A DNA stretch of 35,587 bases from CAZNDN01 sp964571815 (GCA_964571815.1 CAZNDN010000027.1:1-35587); one strand, 5' to 3'; shown: positions 1 through 7,958, counted from the first letter of the stretch. Numbers and translations: made by a program. The notes: generated by a model from the sequence alone, not told the origin.

Positions 1-503
1 ATCTGAAATCCACCCTTGATCCCGCGGGAGAATGAGACATTCACCCCCTTCTTCATGACATCGAGCACACCACCCTTGAACGCACTCTCCAACTCGGAGC
101 GTTTGTTTTCGGGGAGGATCACCTCCAGCGACGGTTGCTTTTCCGATGATTTCCAGTTCTGGGCGATGAGGTTGACGAGTTCTTTGAGCAGGTCGGGGTT
201 GGAAAGCAGCGATCCTACCGGCTCTTCAAGAGCCCTGGCCGTCACGATATCCCGAATCTGCTGCCGAATCGTGCTGAGCGCCTGCTCTCCCGCAAGCTTG
301 ATTTCGGATTCGGTGTTGCGCTTCAACTCCTCGGCTTCGGTCCGAGCCCGCTCCGCTACCCGCTCAGCCTCTTTCTTCGCATCCGAGACGATCTTGTCGG
401 CCTTTTTCTCGGCGTCGGACACGATCTTTTTCGCTTCTTCTTCGCCTCGTTCCACACCTTCCTGGTAGATCTTGTCGGTCAGCTCCGCGATCTTCTGGTT
501 CAT
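1..503 (-). CDS. atpE: V-type ATP synthase subunit E, C-terminus cut off by the window edge
   Basis: Subunit E forms, with its partner, the peripheral stalk that holds the catalytic head of the V/A-type rotary ATPase against the membrane motor. Reading leftward from the ATG at 501-503, about 167 codons are visible without a stop. The N-terminal ~75 residues (starting MNQKIAELTDKIYQEGVERG) are a charged Glu/Lys/Ala coiled-coil helix with repeated KIVSDA-type segments, as expected for the stalk. A more globular C-terminal part follows (NPDLLKELVNLIAQNW, then LEVILPENKRSELESAF). A ribosome site AGAGG lies about 8 bases upstream of the ATG. Subunit E is commonly the first gene of this operon, so the other ATPase genes probably lie just left of the window. 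The family call is from pattern recognition and is fairly secure; the C-terminus is not visible. Confidence 0.82.
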   Translation of the reverse strand, partial: MNQKIAELTDKIYQEGVERGEEEAKKIVSDAEKKADKIVSDAKKEAERVAERARTEAEELKRNTESEIKLAGEQALSTIRQQIRDIVTARALEEPVGSLLSNPDLLKELVNLIAQNWKSSEKQPSLEVILPENKRSELESAFKGGVLDVMKKGVNVSFSRGIKGGFQ

Positions 504-803
504 GAGTAACCTCTTATCGGAGAAACGATTGCCTGAAAGCTCACTCCTCCCGGACCGTCCTCACCGGAGGTGAGCCCCGAAGTTGAGAGTCGGGAGTCGG
601 CGTTGCCGGCATTTCCCGGTTCGCTCTATCGATCCTTCACTTCCCGCCGAAGGCCCGGTCGGAACGAGCGGCTTCGCGGTACAAAGAGTCGAGTGAAAAA
701 GCATTGTGAAAATAGTAATTTGAAACCGGGAGAACAGCATTTGTGTCTTCTTCCATTACAGTGCCGACACGCCTACGCGACGATTTTTCGGTCTCCGTGA
801 ATG
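504..803. other. Intergenic stretch between atpE and cheX
   Basis: These 300 bases hold no convincing gene on either strand. The part around 700-725 is AT-rich compared with its surroundings and lies upstream of the minus-strand atpE start, so it is where that operon's promoter is likely to be. I could not define -35/-10 boxes with good spacing. Confidence 0.4.
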
Positions 804-1289
804 TTACAGGGATGCGGGTTGTCGGACATTCCGTTTCCTTTTCAACGCAACCTCCATGGTGAAGCTCCCGGATCGGCAGGTGAACGGCACGATTACCGCC
901 TCGGTGTCTTTCGGCACGCTGAGCGTGTGATTCGGACCGACGACTACGTTGGGCAGCGATATCGACAGACAATACTCAACGAGGTTTTTCTTGGCATATC
1001 CCGCAACGATGTTGGCCAGTTCTCCAACGGCGTCCACCACCTCTTCTCCGTCGGCCTCCACCGGGCTCCCCAGCATTCGGGAAACGACACCGAGGGCTAC
1101 CTCCATGGGAAAGGCAAGACACACAACGCCGCGGGCGCCGCCGGAAAAGCCGATTGCCCCGGAAATATCGCAGATCGGAAAGGGAACGGTCTTGAGCTTC
1201 GGCTCACCGGCATGCGCACTTTCGCCGACCATGGCGTCGAACGTGCGGACGACCGGTTCGATGAAAGGGGTAACATGCTCAAGATTCAA
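804..1289 (-). CDS. cheX: CheX-type chemotaxis phosphatase
   Basis: CheX and its CheC/FliY relatives dephosphorylate CheY-P and help terminate or adapt the chemotaxis signal in the cytoplasm. The 161-residue length is normal for CheX. The family's phosphatase signature E-x-x-N is present once, as GELANIVAG with Glu90 and Asn93 on the predicted long helix; the remaining alpha/beta layout (PFPICDISGAIGFSGGARG, then VVCLAFPMEVA) fits. The start is a TTG at 1287-1289 preceded by a strong GGGGGAGG ribosome site; the next in-frame Met (residue 20) would cut the first helix, so TTG is preferred. No other chemotaxis gene is in the window. It may act on a CheY-like receiver unrelated to flagella. Confidence 0.8.
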   Translation of the reverse strand: MNLEHVTPFIEPVVRTFDAMVGESAHAGEPKLKTVPFPICDISGAIGFSGGARGVVCLAFPMEVALGVVSRMLGSPVEADGEEVVDAVGELANIVAGYAKKNLVEYCLSISLPNVVVGPNHTLSVPKDTEAVIVPFTCRSGSFTMEVALKRKRNVRQPASL

Positions 1290-1643
1290 ACCTGCCTCCC
1301 CCGGCGCCGGTTACTGTGGAATAGCAGCCCCGAAATCCCGTTTTCAGGTGCGAGTTTCATGGTCTCGCTACGGGAAAACAGGAGCTGGTGAGCCTCTATT
1401 GTAACATCAAGGGCGATTCGGTGCAACGGCATTCTCCGAAATGCTCACCCCGCGGCAATCGCGGATCGGAACCACAAAACTCCGCGGTCGGGTAGTCGTG
1501 ATGCATTTTATCCTTTCGGGCCGAAAAAAGCGCTGCCGACGGGAGTAGATCGCTTCAGGGTTCTCCCAGGGCCGGATCGTCGGCCGGCAGTTTCATGGTC
1601 CCGGTGATTTTGCCAACCCAAACGGTCAACCAGGGAGGCTCCC
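1290..1643. other. Divergent intergenic region between cheX and the next gene
   Basis: This 354-base spacer separates a leftward and a rightward gene and must hold both promoters. I see no open frame with a family match and no strong hairpin. A Shine-Dalgarno stretch GGGAGG near 1633-1639 serves the GTG start at 1644. Confidence 0.4.
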
Positions 1644-2109
1644 GTGAAAACGAGACTACCGATTGTTTCCGTGGCCGTTCTCGCCCTTGTGTGTATGACG
1701 GAGAACGGTCAGCCCGACGTGCAGAAACGCTTTTCGGACCTGTGGTACGACGGCAACGCCGAAATCTCCACCTATACCATTTCCGAGATGCGCTACGGAG
1801 AGCCGCGCGACGGTATGCGGATTATGGTGTTCGTGACCGAGCCGATGTGCATNNNNNNNNNNNNNNNNNNNNNNNNNNNNNNNNNNNNNNNNNNNNNNNN
1901 NNNNNNNNNNNNNNNNNNNNNNNNNNNNNNNNNNNNNNNNNNNNNNNNNNNNGGTCTGGGTCGAGGCCGCCTATCCGCATCGTATCCTGTCCTGGGAAGA
2001 GGACGACGGCTCGAGCGGAGAACTCAAAGCGACCGGTCGTGAACCCTATTGGAAACAGAACGCCAACAACGATCTTCCGCTGAGGGACAAATACGGCCTG
2101 CCGAAATAG
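1644..2109 (+). CDS. Conserved secreted protein of the family often mislabelled 'septum formation inhibitor Maf' (interrupted by assembly gap)
   Basis: The visible N-terminus has a short hydrophobic export signal, then the blocks DLWYDGNAEISTYTIS, EMRYGEPRDG and IMVFVTEPM. The C-terminus has the blocks HRILSWEED, REPYWKQN and LPLRDKYGLPK. These match the two ends of a 280-320 residue secreted family common in Bacteroidota and relatives. Databases often label it 'septum formation inhibitor Maf' although it is unrelated to the nucleotide pyrophosphatase Maf; its function is unknown. Only about 120 residues are visible, so the central ~150 residues fall in the run of N. The two ends are in different frames as drawn, which fits a real gap length divisible by 3 rather than 100. 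The start is GTG with a good ribosome site. The Cys after VLALV is not a standard lipobox. Confidence 0.62.
1853..1952. other. Assembly gap (100 N) inside a gene
   Basis: Exactly 100 N, a conventional placeholder for unknown length. Comparison of the flanking gene ends with the usual family length suggests that about 450-500 bases are missing here. Confidence 0.9.
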
Positions 2110-2162
2110 GCCGATTTTCTCGGGAGAACTCGCCGGAGACCTTTGACCGCCGCCGGCCGCAC

Positions 2163-2981
2163 TCAGGCCAGGGCGATACCCAGCAGCAGGTACGCCGCGA
2201 GTACGCCCCACGCCGACACTACGAAATACTTCCGTTCGTCAAGTTCAGGCATGGTGCCGGAGGAATGCAGTACCGCGCCCGCCGTGCGCGTAAGCAGGGC
2301 ATCGGCCACGAGGAGCCATACGACCGGGCAGGTAAGCGTCACGACCCCCCAGAGCCAGGCCCGGAGCGGAGAATAGTACCAGAAGACCCGGGCTACGGTA
2401 AGGCCGCAAAGAAAAGAAAACGGGCAGAGAAACAGCAGCAGCGGTATTCTTCCGAATACCCGCCGTGTGCTGTGCTCATTGAGAATCGCGCGTCGTTGAA
2501 ATGTCTCGAACTGCTCTACTCCCGAGACGGAGCCGTTGCCGACCCGCTCAAGGGCCCGGCGGAGGTTGCGGGCCAGGTCGGGGAGGCCTTGGAGGATGAA
2601 CGGGATGATGATTCGGTGGCTTCTGGTGCGCACAATGCCGAAGCCGTTGGTGCCGGGTATGCGCCGATGCCGGAAGGAGACGATCGATTCAAGGGCCAGC
2701 CCCACGGTCCCCGACGGTCCGCGGCGAACGAAATGGGTGTCGGTGAGCACGTAGACGGTACGGCGGATATCGCGGGCAAGGCGCAACGCAAGGAATGCCC
2801 CCGCGCCAAGCAGAATGCTCAGGGAAAGGGATACCCTCACGGGGTTCACCAACCGCAACCTCAGGAAGAGACTTACCAGCAGCGGCAGGAGCCATGCGGT
2901 CAACGCCGGAAGACCGGCGCTTACGGCTATTGCCCGCTCGGCGTGATCGAAATAGCCGAAGCTGCGGTATGCCTTGTCCAC
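2163..2981 (-). CDS. Polytopic membrane protein with a PH-like cytoplasmic segment
   Basis: A 272-residue integral membrane protein of no assigned function. Two closely spaced hydrophobic segments lie near residues 17-65, followed by a soluble stretch beginning YVLTDTHFVRRGPSG and continuing through LESIVSFRHRRIPGTNGFGIV and RIIIPFILQGL. That pattern (a short TM hairpin, then beta strands with 'YxLTDxRxxRR' wording) is typical of bacterial PH-domain membrane proteins. Further TM helices are at about 175-200, 207-228 and 252-272. The GTG start at 2979-2981 has GAGGGG about 7 bases upstream and lies only 15 bases after the cysE stop, so it is probably co-transcribed with and downstream of cysE. 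A link to cysteine synthesis is not implied by the sequence. Confidence 0.6.
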   Translation of the reverse strand: MDKAYRSFGYFDHAERAIAVSAGLPALTAWLLPLLVSLFLRLRLVNPVRVSLSLSILLGAGAFLALRLARDIRRTVYVLTDTHFVRRGPSGTVGLALESIVSFRHRRIPGTNGFGIVRTRSHRIIIPFILQGLPDLARNLRRALERVGNGSVSGVEQFETFQRRAILNEHSTRRVFGRIPLLLFLCPFSFLCGLTVARVFWYYSPLRAWLWGVVTLTCPVVWLLVADALLTRTAGAVLHSSGTMPELDERKYFVVSAWGVLAAYLLLGIALA

Positions 2982-2996
2982 GGATGCCCCTCGCGG

Positions 2997-3959
2997 TTAC
3001 GGGTGAGATGGGGACCGTGAGGTATGGGCGTTTCGTTGATCGTCTCCGCTTCCGGCCGATCGACGGCTCATGGTAGTATCCATGACATGCCGCCCCGCGG
3101 GAACCGATGAGGTGATCCACGTGTTGGCCCCGATTGTGGCTCCCGGGCCGATCCTGGTCGCGCCGCCCAGGATGGTGGCGTTGGCGTACACAATAACATC
3201 ATCACCGATATCGGGATGACGTTTGATCCCCTTGACCGGCTGCCCCTTTTCGTCGAGGGGAAACGAAAGCGCCCCGAGGGTCACTCCCTGGTAGAGCTTG
3301 ACGTTCCTGCCGATCGTGCAGGTTTCGCCGATCACCACGCCCGTTCCGTGGTCGATGAAGAAACGGGGGCCGATCGACGCTCCGGGGTGGATGTCGATCC
3401 CGGTGCGTGAGTGGGCCCGCTCCGACATGATTCGCGGAATGATCGGAATGTCCATACCGTAGAGTTCGTGGGCTATCCGATGCGTCGCGATTGCATCGAT
3501 GCAGGGGTAGCTCAGCACGATCTCATCCAGCGACTTCGCCGCCGGGTCCCCTTCGTAGGCCGCGCGGATATCCTGCAGGAGAATACCCCGGATACGGGGC
3601 AGGGACTCGACCAGATACATCAGGGCCTCTTCCGCTTTCCCTCGGCAGGAACAATTGTCGCAGTTCTCCAGCGTGCAGCGGTGCTCCAGCACTTCGCGGA
3701 TATGGCGCGAGAGTTTCAGGCTGATATGGCGGAGGATGTCACCGAGGAAGAAGTTCAAGTCCTCTTTGCCGACACGTTCTCTGGCGTAGCAGGTCGGGAA
3801 CAGTGCCGCCAGCAGTCCGTCGAGCACTTCGAAGATCTCGTCGCGCCCCGCAAGGTCAAGCCCTTCTTCGGTGTGCGAATCGAAGCTGCCGGCCATACTT
3901 TCCTGAAGCTGGTCCGTGACCTCGGGTAGCTTGCGGTTGATCCATTCCTTCATTTCCAT
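2997..3959 (-). CDS. cysE: Serine O-acetyltransferase
   Basis: Transfers acetyl from acetyl-CoA to L-serine, giving O-acetylserine, the precursor for cysteine synthase; cytoplasmic and normally multimeric. The protein has an alpha-helical N-terminal domain (to ~165) and a left-handed beta-helix of hexapeptide repeats (~185-290: GIDIHPGASIG, GVVIGETCTIG, VKLYQGVTLGA, ATILGGATRIG). Expected active-site residues are visible by comparison with E. coli CysE: Asp130 (LLQDIRAAYEGDPA), the Asp203-His204 pair (FIDHGTG) and His248 (KRHPDIG). At ~320 residues it is the longer form, with a Cys-rich insertion at 95-105 (CTLENCDNCSC) that I recognise from this subgroup. The C-terminal tail after ~295 is polar and probably disordered. 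ATG at 3957-3959; the PH-like gene follows 15 bases after its stop. Confidence 0.9.
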   Translation of the reverse strand: MEMKEWINRKLPEVTDQLQESMAGSFDSHTEEGLDLAGRDEIFEVLDGLLAALFPTCYARERVGKEDLNFFLGDILRHISLKLSRHIREVLEHRCTLENCDNCSCRGKAEEALMYLVESLPRIRGILLQDIRAAYEGDPAAKSLDEIVLSYPCIDAIATHRIAHELYGMDIPIIPRIMSERAHSRTGIDIHPGASIGPRFFIDHGTGVVIGETCTIGRNVKLYQGVTLGALSFPLDEKGQPVKGIKRHPDIGDDVIVYANATILGGATRIGPGATIGANTWITSSVPAGRHVMDTTMSRRSAGSGDDQRNAHTSRSPSHP

Positions 3960-4186
3960 GGCGTCTCGCCTTCCGGTGTTGACCGCGAAACCCTCAACCT
4001 GCCCGGGATTCCCTCCCGTCCCACACTTCTCCGGAGCATGCTCAGCGGGCTTTCACCAAAATACATCCTTCGGCCGCCTCGGCTTTTTCGGATTACGGTT
4101 TCGGTTTTGTCTTCCGTACCCGCCGATAGTATCTTCCGATACGGTATCGGACGTATCCCGGAGCCTCTTCGCGGAGCAAGAAAACG

Positions 4187-5371
4187 ATGAAAGAGCGTTT
4201 GCACGGAAAGCAGACAGCACTCTGGAGCATTATTGTCGCTTACATCGGCGTCCTGTATGCCACGGGATCGTTGGCGGCCCGCATACGAAAGGGGCTCACC
4301 GAGGTATACGGCTACGGCGTTTTCGACTGGGTAGTATGGGTTCTGGCCGCGGCGGTGGTCGCTCTTGCGGGATACTGTCTCGTGGGTTTGAAAGGGAAAC
4401 GCCTGCTCGGGGCACTGATTACGCTCGCCCTGGTCGGCGCGGCCTACCGCTATCTTCTGGGGAATATGGAATATGCGGTGGAGAAGATTCACTTCATCGA
4501 ATACGGTGCACTGGGTATCATGCTCCACGCCGCTTTTCACCGACACTTCTCGCGGACCCCGGCCATGCTGATCGCTCTTTCGGTGGTGTTCTGGGTAGGG
4601 CTGGGTGACGAGACGCTCCAATGGGCTCTCCCCGACCGGGTGGGAGAAATCCGGGACGCGCTTATCAATCTTCTGTCGGGAGGCCTGGGAATTGTGGCGG
4701 TTGCCTTTACGGTATATGCCGGAAAAACGACCCGGGCACTGTCGGTATCGCAGCTACGGACGATAATCTGTTCCGCCGGTATCAGCGCCGTGCTCTGTTG
4801 TGTGTTCCTGTGGCGCGTGCACGGCTTCGGCCACGTGATCGAATTGAAGGATCCCGGCCGCATCTTCTCGTCATTCACCGGACGGGGGCTGAGGAGGATC
4901 GACAAAGCCATGCGTGTCGGGGATCCGGTTGCTGTCGCGAAACGCCGTATCTACGAAAACGAAGCCGCCCGTCACCTGCACCAGCGTGAATTCTACTTCG
5001 ACAACGTGTTCAAGGGCTCCGACGGCACGTTGTATCGCCGTCTCGACAAGAGCTACTATGAACAGCGGATACTGGAAGAGTACTACGAAGGGTTCCTGCG
5101 GACCTATGGTTCGAAACCGGCCTCCGGGGTACTTCAGGACATCGACCCGGATGTCGCCGAGCAGACCCCTCGGAACGTGATGTGGTCCGACAGCCTCCGG
5201 CAATGGCCGGCCTCCACGATCGAGCCCACCAACCGGATCTACGAAAGCCGCGTGAAGAGTACGATCATTACCTCGTTTTCGGCAAGCGATCTGCTGTTTT
5301 ATTTGATTGTGACGATGTGTGTTTTGGGGTATGCGTGGGTGCGGGTGGGGGCACGAGGCGGACCGGACTAA
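4187..5371 (+). CDS. VanZ-like family membrane protein
   Basis: The N-terminal half carries the VanZ-like fold: TM helices near residues 12-30, 45-65, 75-90, 105-122 and 125-140, with the family blocks EKIHFIEYGALGIMLHA and GLGDETLQWALPDRVGEIRDALINLLSGGLG. A soluble region of about 150 residues (~205-360) of unknown fold follows, then a C-terminal TM helix (~368-388). VanZ relatives are linked to glycopeptide tolerance, but most have no proven role. The last four codons (GGPD) and the stop TAA at 5369-5371 lie inside the leftmost copy of the transposase-associated repeat, so the present C-terminus may not be the ancestral one. The ribosome site CGGAG lies about 10 bases before the ATG. Confidence 0.72.
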   Translation: MKERLHGKQTALWSIIVAYIGVLYATGSLAARIRKGLTEVYGYGVFDWVVWVLAAAVVALAGYCLVGLKGKRLLGALITLALVGAAYRYLLGNMEYAVEKIHFIEYGALGIMLHAAFHRHFSRTPAMLIALSVVFWVGLGDETLQWALPDRVGEIRDALINLLSGGLGIVAVAFTVYAGKTTRALSVSQLRTIICSAGISAVLCCVFLWRVHGFGHVIELKDPGRIFSSFTGRGLRRIDKAMRVGDPVAVAKRRIYENEAARHLHQREFYFDNVFKGSDGTLYRRLDKSYYEQRILEEYYEGFLRTYGSKPASGVLQDIDPDVAEQTPRNVMWSDSLRQWPASTIEPTNRIYESRVKSTIITSFSASDLLFYLIVTMCVLGYAWVRVGARGGPD

Positions 5372-5385
5372 TTTTATTACTTTAA
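5359..5385 (+). repeat. Outer left inverted repeat of RAYT element
   Basis: Exact inverted complement of 6646-6672 over 27 bases. It shares ACCGGACTAATTTTATTACT and the next six bases (to ...TTTAACG, 5362-5387) with the inner left copy. It contains the stop codon of the VanZ-like gene. Confidence 0.9.
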
Positions 5386-5522
5386 CGCGCGGCGGGGCCT
5401 GTGGTGTTCTCCGGCGTGTCTTCGATTTTGTAATGCCTTGATTTTGGTATAGTTAATCGATTGCTTGAAGGTGAGATGGTTTGGCGAATGATCGGGCAGA
5501 TGGGAATCCGGGAGGGCGCAAG

Positions 5523-5548
5523 TGTACCGGACTAATTTTATTACTTTA
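5523..5548 (+). repeat. Inner left inverted repeat of RAYT element
   Basis: Exact inverted complement of 6562-6587 over 26 bases; begins TGTACCGGACTAATTTTATT. It lies about 30 bases before the ribosome site of the transposase gene, so it could also carry part of that gene's promoter or operator. Confidence 0.9.
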
Positions 5549-5592
5549 ACGAAATGTATATTTCGAGCGGATATTCAGCAAAGGAGAAGCCC

Positions 5593-6564
5593 GTGCCGAG
5601 AATGCAGCGCCTCGAGTCACCCGGTTCACTTGTCCACATAATAGGTCGCGGAATTGAAGGGAACGAGCTGTTTCGATCCGATGAAGACAGGCTGGAGTTT
5701 CTCTCGCGATTTGAAAAGCACCTCAACGATGTGGGCTACAAATGCATCACGTGGTGTTTGATGGAAAATCACTATCACCTTTTCCTCCGCACGAACGAAA
5801 ATCGGCTCAGCAAACTCATGCGTCCGCTCAACGGGGGCTATGCTCGATGGTTCAACAAGAAATACACTCGCAAGGGCTACCTCTTCCAGGACCGATACAA
5901 ATCAATCCTGTGTCAGGATCAAGACTATTGCCTGGAATTGATTCGCTACATCAACCTCAACCCGGTCCGGGCCGGTGTGGTGAAGAGTCTTTCCGGGCTT
6001 CTCGGCTACAAATGGTGCGGACATCCCCTGATCATGGGGAGACGTTCGGCGCTGGGCAACAGATTTCAGGACAGGATGGAGGCGCTCGGGTGGTTCGGCC
6101 GATCCGAGAAGGATGCTATGTCGGGCTACCTGGATTTTCTGCGGGAAGGGATATCGGAGGAGAGGCTCACTGAAGCCGGGGCCTTGAGTAGTATCAATGC
6201 GTTCGAGGCGGCAGGGTCATTCAAGGGCTGGCCGGCGGTTGTGGGTGATCCGCGGTTTGCTACGCAGGCCATGGAGGCTCACAAAGTTCGCCATCACCGC
6301 AAACATCGTCAGGCCGACTACAATGAGGTTCTCAGTCACGTGGCCGACGAGGTCTGTCGCACATGCAAGATCGAGAAGGAAGACCTCTTCAGACGCGGCA
6401 GACAGAACGCGCGGTCCCATGCCCGTGCGCTTTTCGCGTACCGGCTCCATCATGAGGAGTTGCTTCCGCTGGGTGTGATAGCAGGATACCTCAGGACGAC
6501 GCTTCCCCCGATTATGCATCTTGCCGAAGCGGGGAGGAGACTGACCGGCGCGGCGAAAAGATAA
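5593..6564 (+). CDS. REP-associated tyrosine transposase (RAYT, Y1 family)
   Basis: A single-strand DNA transposase of the HUH/Y1 superfamily; RAYTs nick and join hairpin-forming REP sequences and spread them in genomes. The metal-binding His-x-His is at residues 60-62 (WCLMENHYHLFLRT). The catalytic Tyr is Tyr119 in the family block IRYINLNPVRAGVV. The ~190-residue Y1 core also contains GYLFQDRYKSI. The region after ~230 (AVLSHVADEVCRT-like NEVLSHVADEVCRTCKIEKE through ARSHARALFAYRLH) resembles the DnaA-type helix-turn-helix tail of long RAYTs. I chose GTG at 5593 because AAGGAG sits 6 bases before it and the protein then begins VPRMQRLESPG, the usual family start; an ATG exists 39 bases further upstream. 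The stop TAA lies in the inner right repeat. Confidence 0.88.
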   Translation: MPRMQRLESPGSLVHIIGRGIEGNELFRSDEDRLEFLSRFEKHLNDVGYKCITWCLMENHYHLFLRTNENRLSKLMRPLNGGYARWFNKKYTRKGYLFQDRYKSILCQDQDYCLELIRYINLNPVRAGVVKSLSGLLGYKWCGHPLIMGRRSALGNRFQDRMEALGWFGRSEKDAMSGYLDFLREGISEERLTEAGALSSINAFEAAGSFKGWPAVVGDPRFATQAMEAHKVRHHRKHRQADYNEVLSHVADEVCRTCKIEKEDLFRRGRQNARSHARALFAYRLHHEELLPLGVIAGYLRTTLPPIMHLAEAGRRLTGAAKR

Positions 6565-6587
6565 AGTAATAAAATTAGTCCGGTACA
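6562..6587 (-). repeat. Inner right inverted repeat of RAYT element
   Basis: Exact inverted complement of 5523-5548. Its first three bases are the stop codon of the transposase gene. Confidence 0.9.
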
Positions 6588-6645
6588 GAAGTCGAAGCGC
6601 CTGGACAAGCTTTGCCTTACTCTGGAGAGCCTTCCGGCCGAATCC

Positions 6646-6672
6646 TTAAAGTAATAAAATTAGTCCGGTCCG
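6646..6672 (-). repeat. Outer right inverted repeat of RAYT element
   Basis: Exact inverted complement of 5359-5385. It is separated from the inner right copy by 58 bases with no coding potential. Confidence 0.9.
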
Positions 6673-6692
6673 AATTCCACCTCCTGATCGAC

Positions 6693-6723
6693 AAAAAAAA
6701 CCCGCTTTCTCACGAAAGCGGGT
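6693..6723 (-). terminator. Rho-independent terminator of the beta-propeller gene
   Basis: On the minus strand, a 9-bp GC-rich stem (CCCGCTTTC / GAAAGCGGG, 6701-6709 and 6714-6722) with a 4-base loop is followed by eight T residues (6693-6700). It lies about 40 bases after the stop of the minus-strand gene ending at 6762. Confidence 0.88.
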
Positions 6724-6761
6724 CCACAATCAATCGAAAGAACGAATGCGATGCAGCCGGG

Positions 6762-7958
6762 CTACTCCTCCTCCGACTCTACCTCTTCGCTTTCCTTTCC
6801 CTCATCCATTTCCGGCCCTGTCTCCTCATCCATCGCTTCACTTCCGCCTTCCTCCTGCTCTTCGCTCTCCATCTCACTCTTTTCTTCCGCCGCCGATTCC
6901 GTTGCGGCGGGCGCGGGGGTGCCGAGGTACAGGTCGGGCCAGCGATCGTTGCCGGAATGGAAGGTCAATCGTGTGAAATCTTCCTCCGGATCGGTGCCGA
7001 TCTTCCAGATGAATACTTCGTAGTCGTAGATATCATGCTCGTGTCCGCGCTGGGTTGCGCACCAAACCATCCACTCGCCGTCCTGATCGAATTCGGGGAA
7101 ATACTCATGCGAGCGGCGTCCCGGCAGGTCCATGAACTTCAGCTTCTTCGGGATCATGAGGCCCTTCACTCTGTCTACCGGTGCGCCGTTGTCGTCGATT
7201 TCGATCCGGAGTATTTCGGTGTCGCCGCGGCCGTGACCCTCGTTCATCCGGATCACCGTCTTGGGATGGTCGGGAAGGAAAATGATCTGGCAGCCCGCCC
7301 CGGTCGTGTGCCACTCCTCCTTCTCCAGGTTCCATATCCCCGTTTGACGAACCGAGCCCCTGACGGTCATTGCCAAAAGCTTGCCGTCTTCGGACATTTG
7401 CGGCTGCTGCGCGATTGCGCCTTTCTTGTGAGCCTCCTCGGCGTCAAAAATCAACTCCTCATCTTCTCCGCCAAGCTTTCGGGTGAACACCTTCCCGGCG
7501 CGGGCAAACACGATGGTCTCACCATCGGGCCTCCACGTGCCCCAGCAGGCATTCTCCACAACTTTTCGCTCGTTGGAGCCGTCGACGTCGACCACCCAGA
7601 TGTCCCATTTGTCGTTGTACTTCGCATCCATCTCTCCGACCCAGCCCATCTTGCTCCTGGTGAACAACACCTTCCGCCCGTCGGGCGAGAACCGGGAAAA
7701 CCAGTCGACATTCGGACCGTTAGTGAGCGCTTTTTTGTCCGTGCCGTCGGCATTCATGATCCAGATGTCGTGCGTGCTGTTGACCCGCGAGCTTGACCAC
7801 ACGATTTTCCCATCAAGGGTACCCTTGATTGCCTCCAGCGCTTTCTGCTCCTTACGCTTCGGTTTTGTCGGCTCACCGGTAGGTGCACCCTGTCCGCTTG
7901 CGGTCATCGCACTCCCCACCGCCATCACCAAGGCAAGTGCCGGAATTTTGACGTCCAT
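6762..7958 (-). CDS. Secreted TolB/PD40-type beta-propeller protein with acidic tail
   Basis: After a signal peptide (ALALVMAVGSAMTASGQG) the protein has repeated WD40-like 'PD40' blades: GKIVWSSSRVNSTHDIWIMNADGT, RFSPDGRKVLFTRS, WDIWVVDVDGSNE, WRPDGETIVFAR, MSEDGKLLAMTV and DQDGEWMVWCATQRG. These blades occur in TolB and many envelope proteins and usually mediate protein contacts; no catalytic residues are identifiable. The last ~50 residues are almost entirely Glu/Asp/Ser/Gly (SEMESEEQEEGGSEAMDEE), an unusually acidic tail. ATG at 7956-7958 is 9 bases from AAGGAGGT; a TTG immediately before it is also possible. A candidate promoter lies at 8048-8076 and a strong terminator follows the gene, so it is likely a single-gene unit. 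Confidence 0.75.
   Translation of the reverse strand: MDVKIPALALVMAVGSAMTASGQGAPTGEPTKPKRKEQKALEAIKGTLDGKIVWSSSRVNSTHDIWIMNADGTDKKALTNGPNVDWFSRFSPDGRKVLFTRSKMGWVGEMDAKYNDKWDIWVVDVDGSNERKVVENACWGTWRPDGETIVFARAGKVFTRKLGGEDEELIFDAEEAHKKGAIAQQPQMSEDGKLLAMTVRGSVRQTGIWNLEKEEWHTTGAGCQIIFLPDHPKTVIRMNEGHGRGDTEILRIEIDDNGAPVDRVKGLMIPKKLKFMDLPGRRSHEYFPEFDQDGEWMVWCATQRGHEHDIYDYEVFIWKIGTDPEEDFTRLTFHSGNDRWPDLYLGTPAPAATESAAEEKSEMESEEQEEGGSEAMDEETGPEMDEGKESEEVESEEE

Larger units (their letters stand above)
5359..6672 (+). mobile_element. RAYT element: transposase gene within two nested inverted-repeat pairs
   Basis: A single REP-associated tyrosine transposase gene is bracketed by four copies of one sequence containing CCGGACTAATTTTATTACTT. 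Two copies point rightward before the gene and two point leftward after it. The outermost two match each other over 27 bases as exact inverted copies; the inner two match over 26 bases. Non-coding spacers of 137 bases (left) and 58 bases (right) separate outer from inner copies. This is the organisation expected of a RAYT with its cognate palindromic units. Whether the outer or the inner pair defines the mobile unit is not decided by the sequence. Confidence 0.8.

Noticed and set aside
1..503. Plus-strand 150-residue Ser-rich frame at 16-468
   Set aside because: It is the reverse shadow of the V-ATPase subunit E coiled coil.
2049..3020. 323-residue plus-strand frame opposite the PH-like gene
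   Set aside because: Highly charged, Gln/Arg-rich shadow with no domain; the minus strand has TM helices, a ribosome site and tight linkage to cysE.
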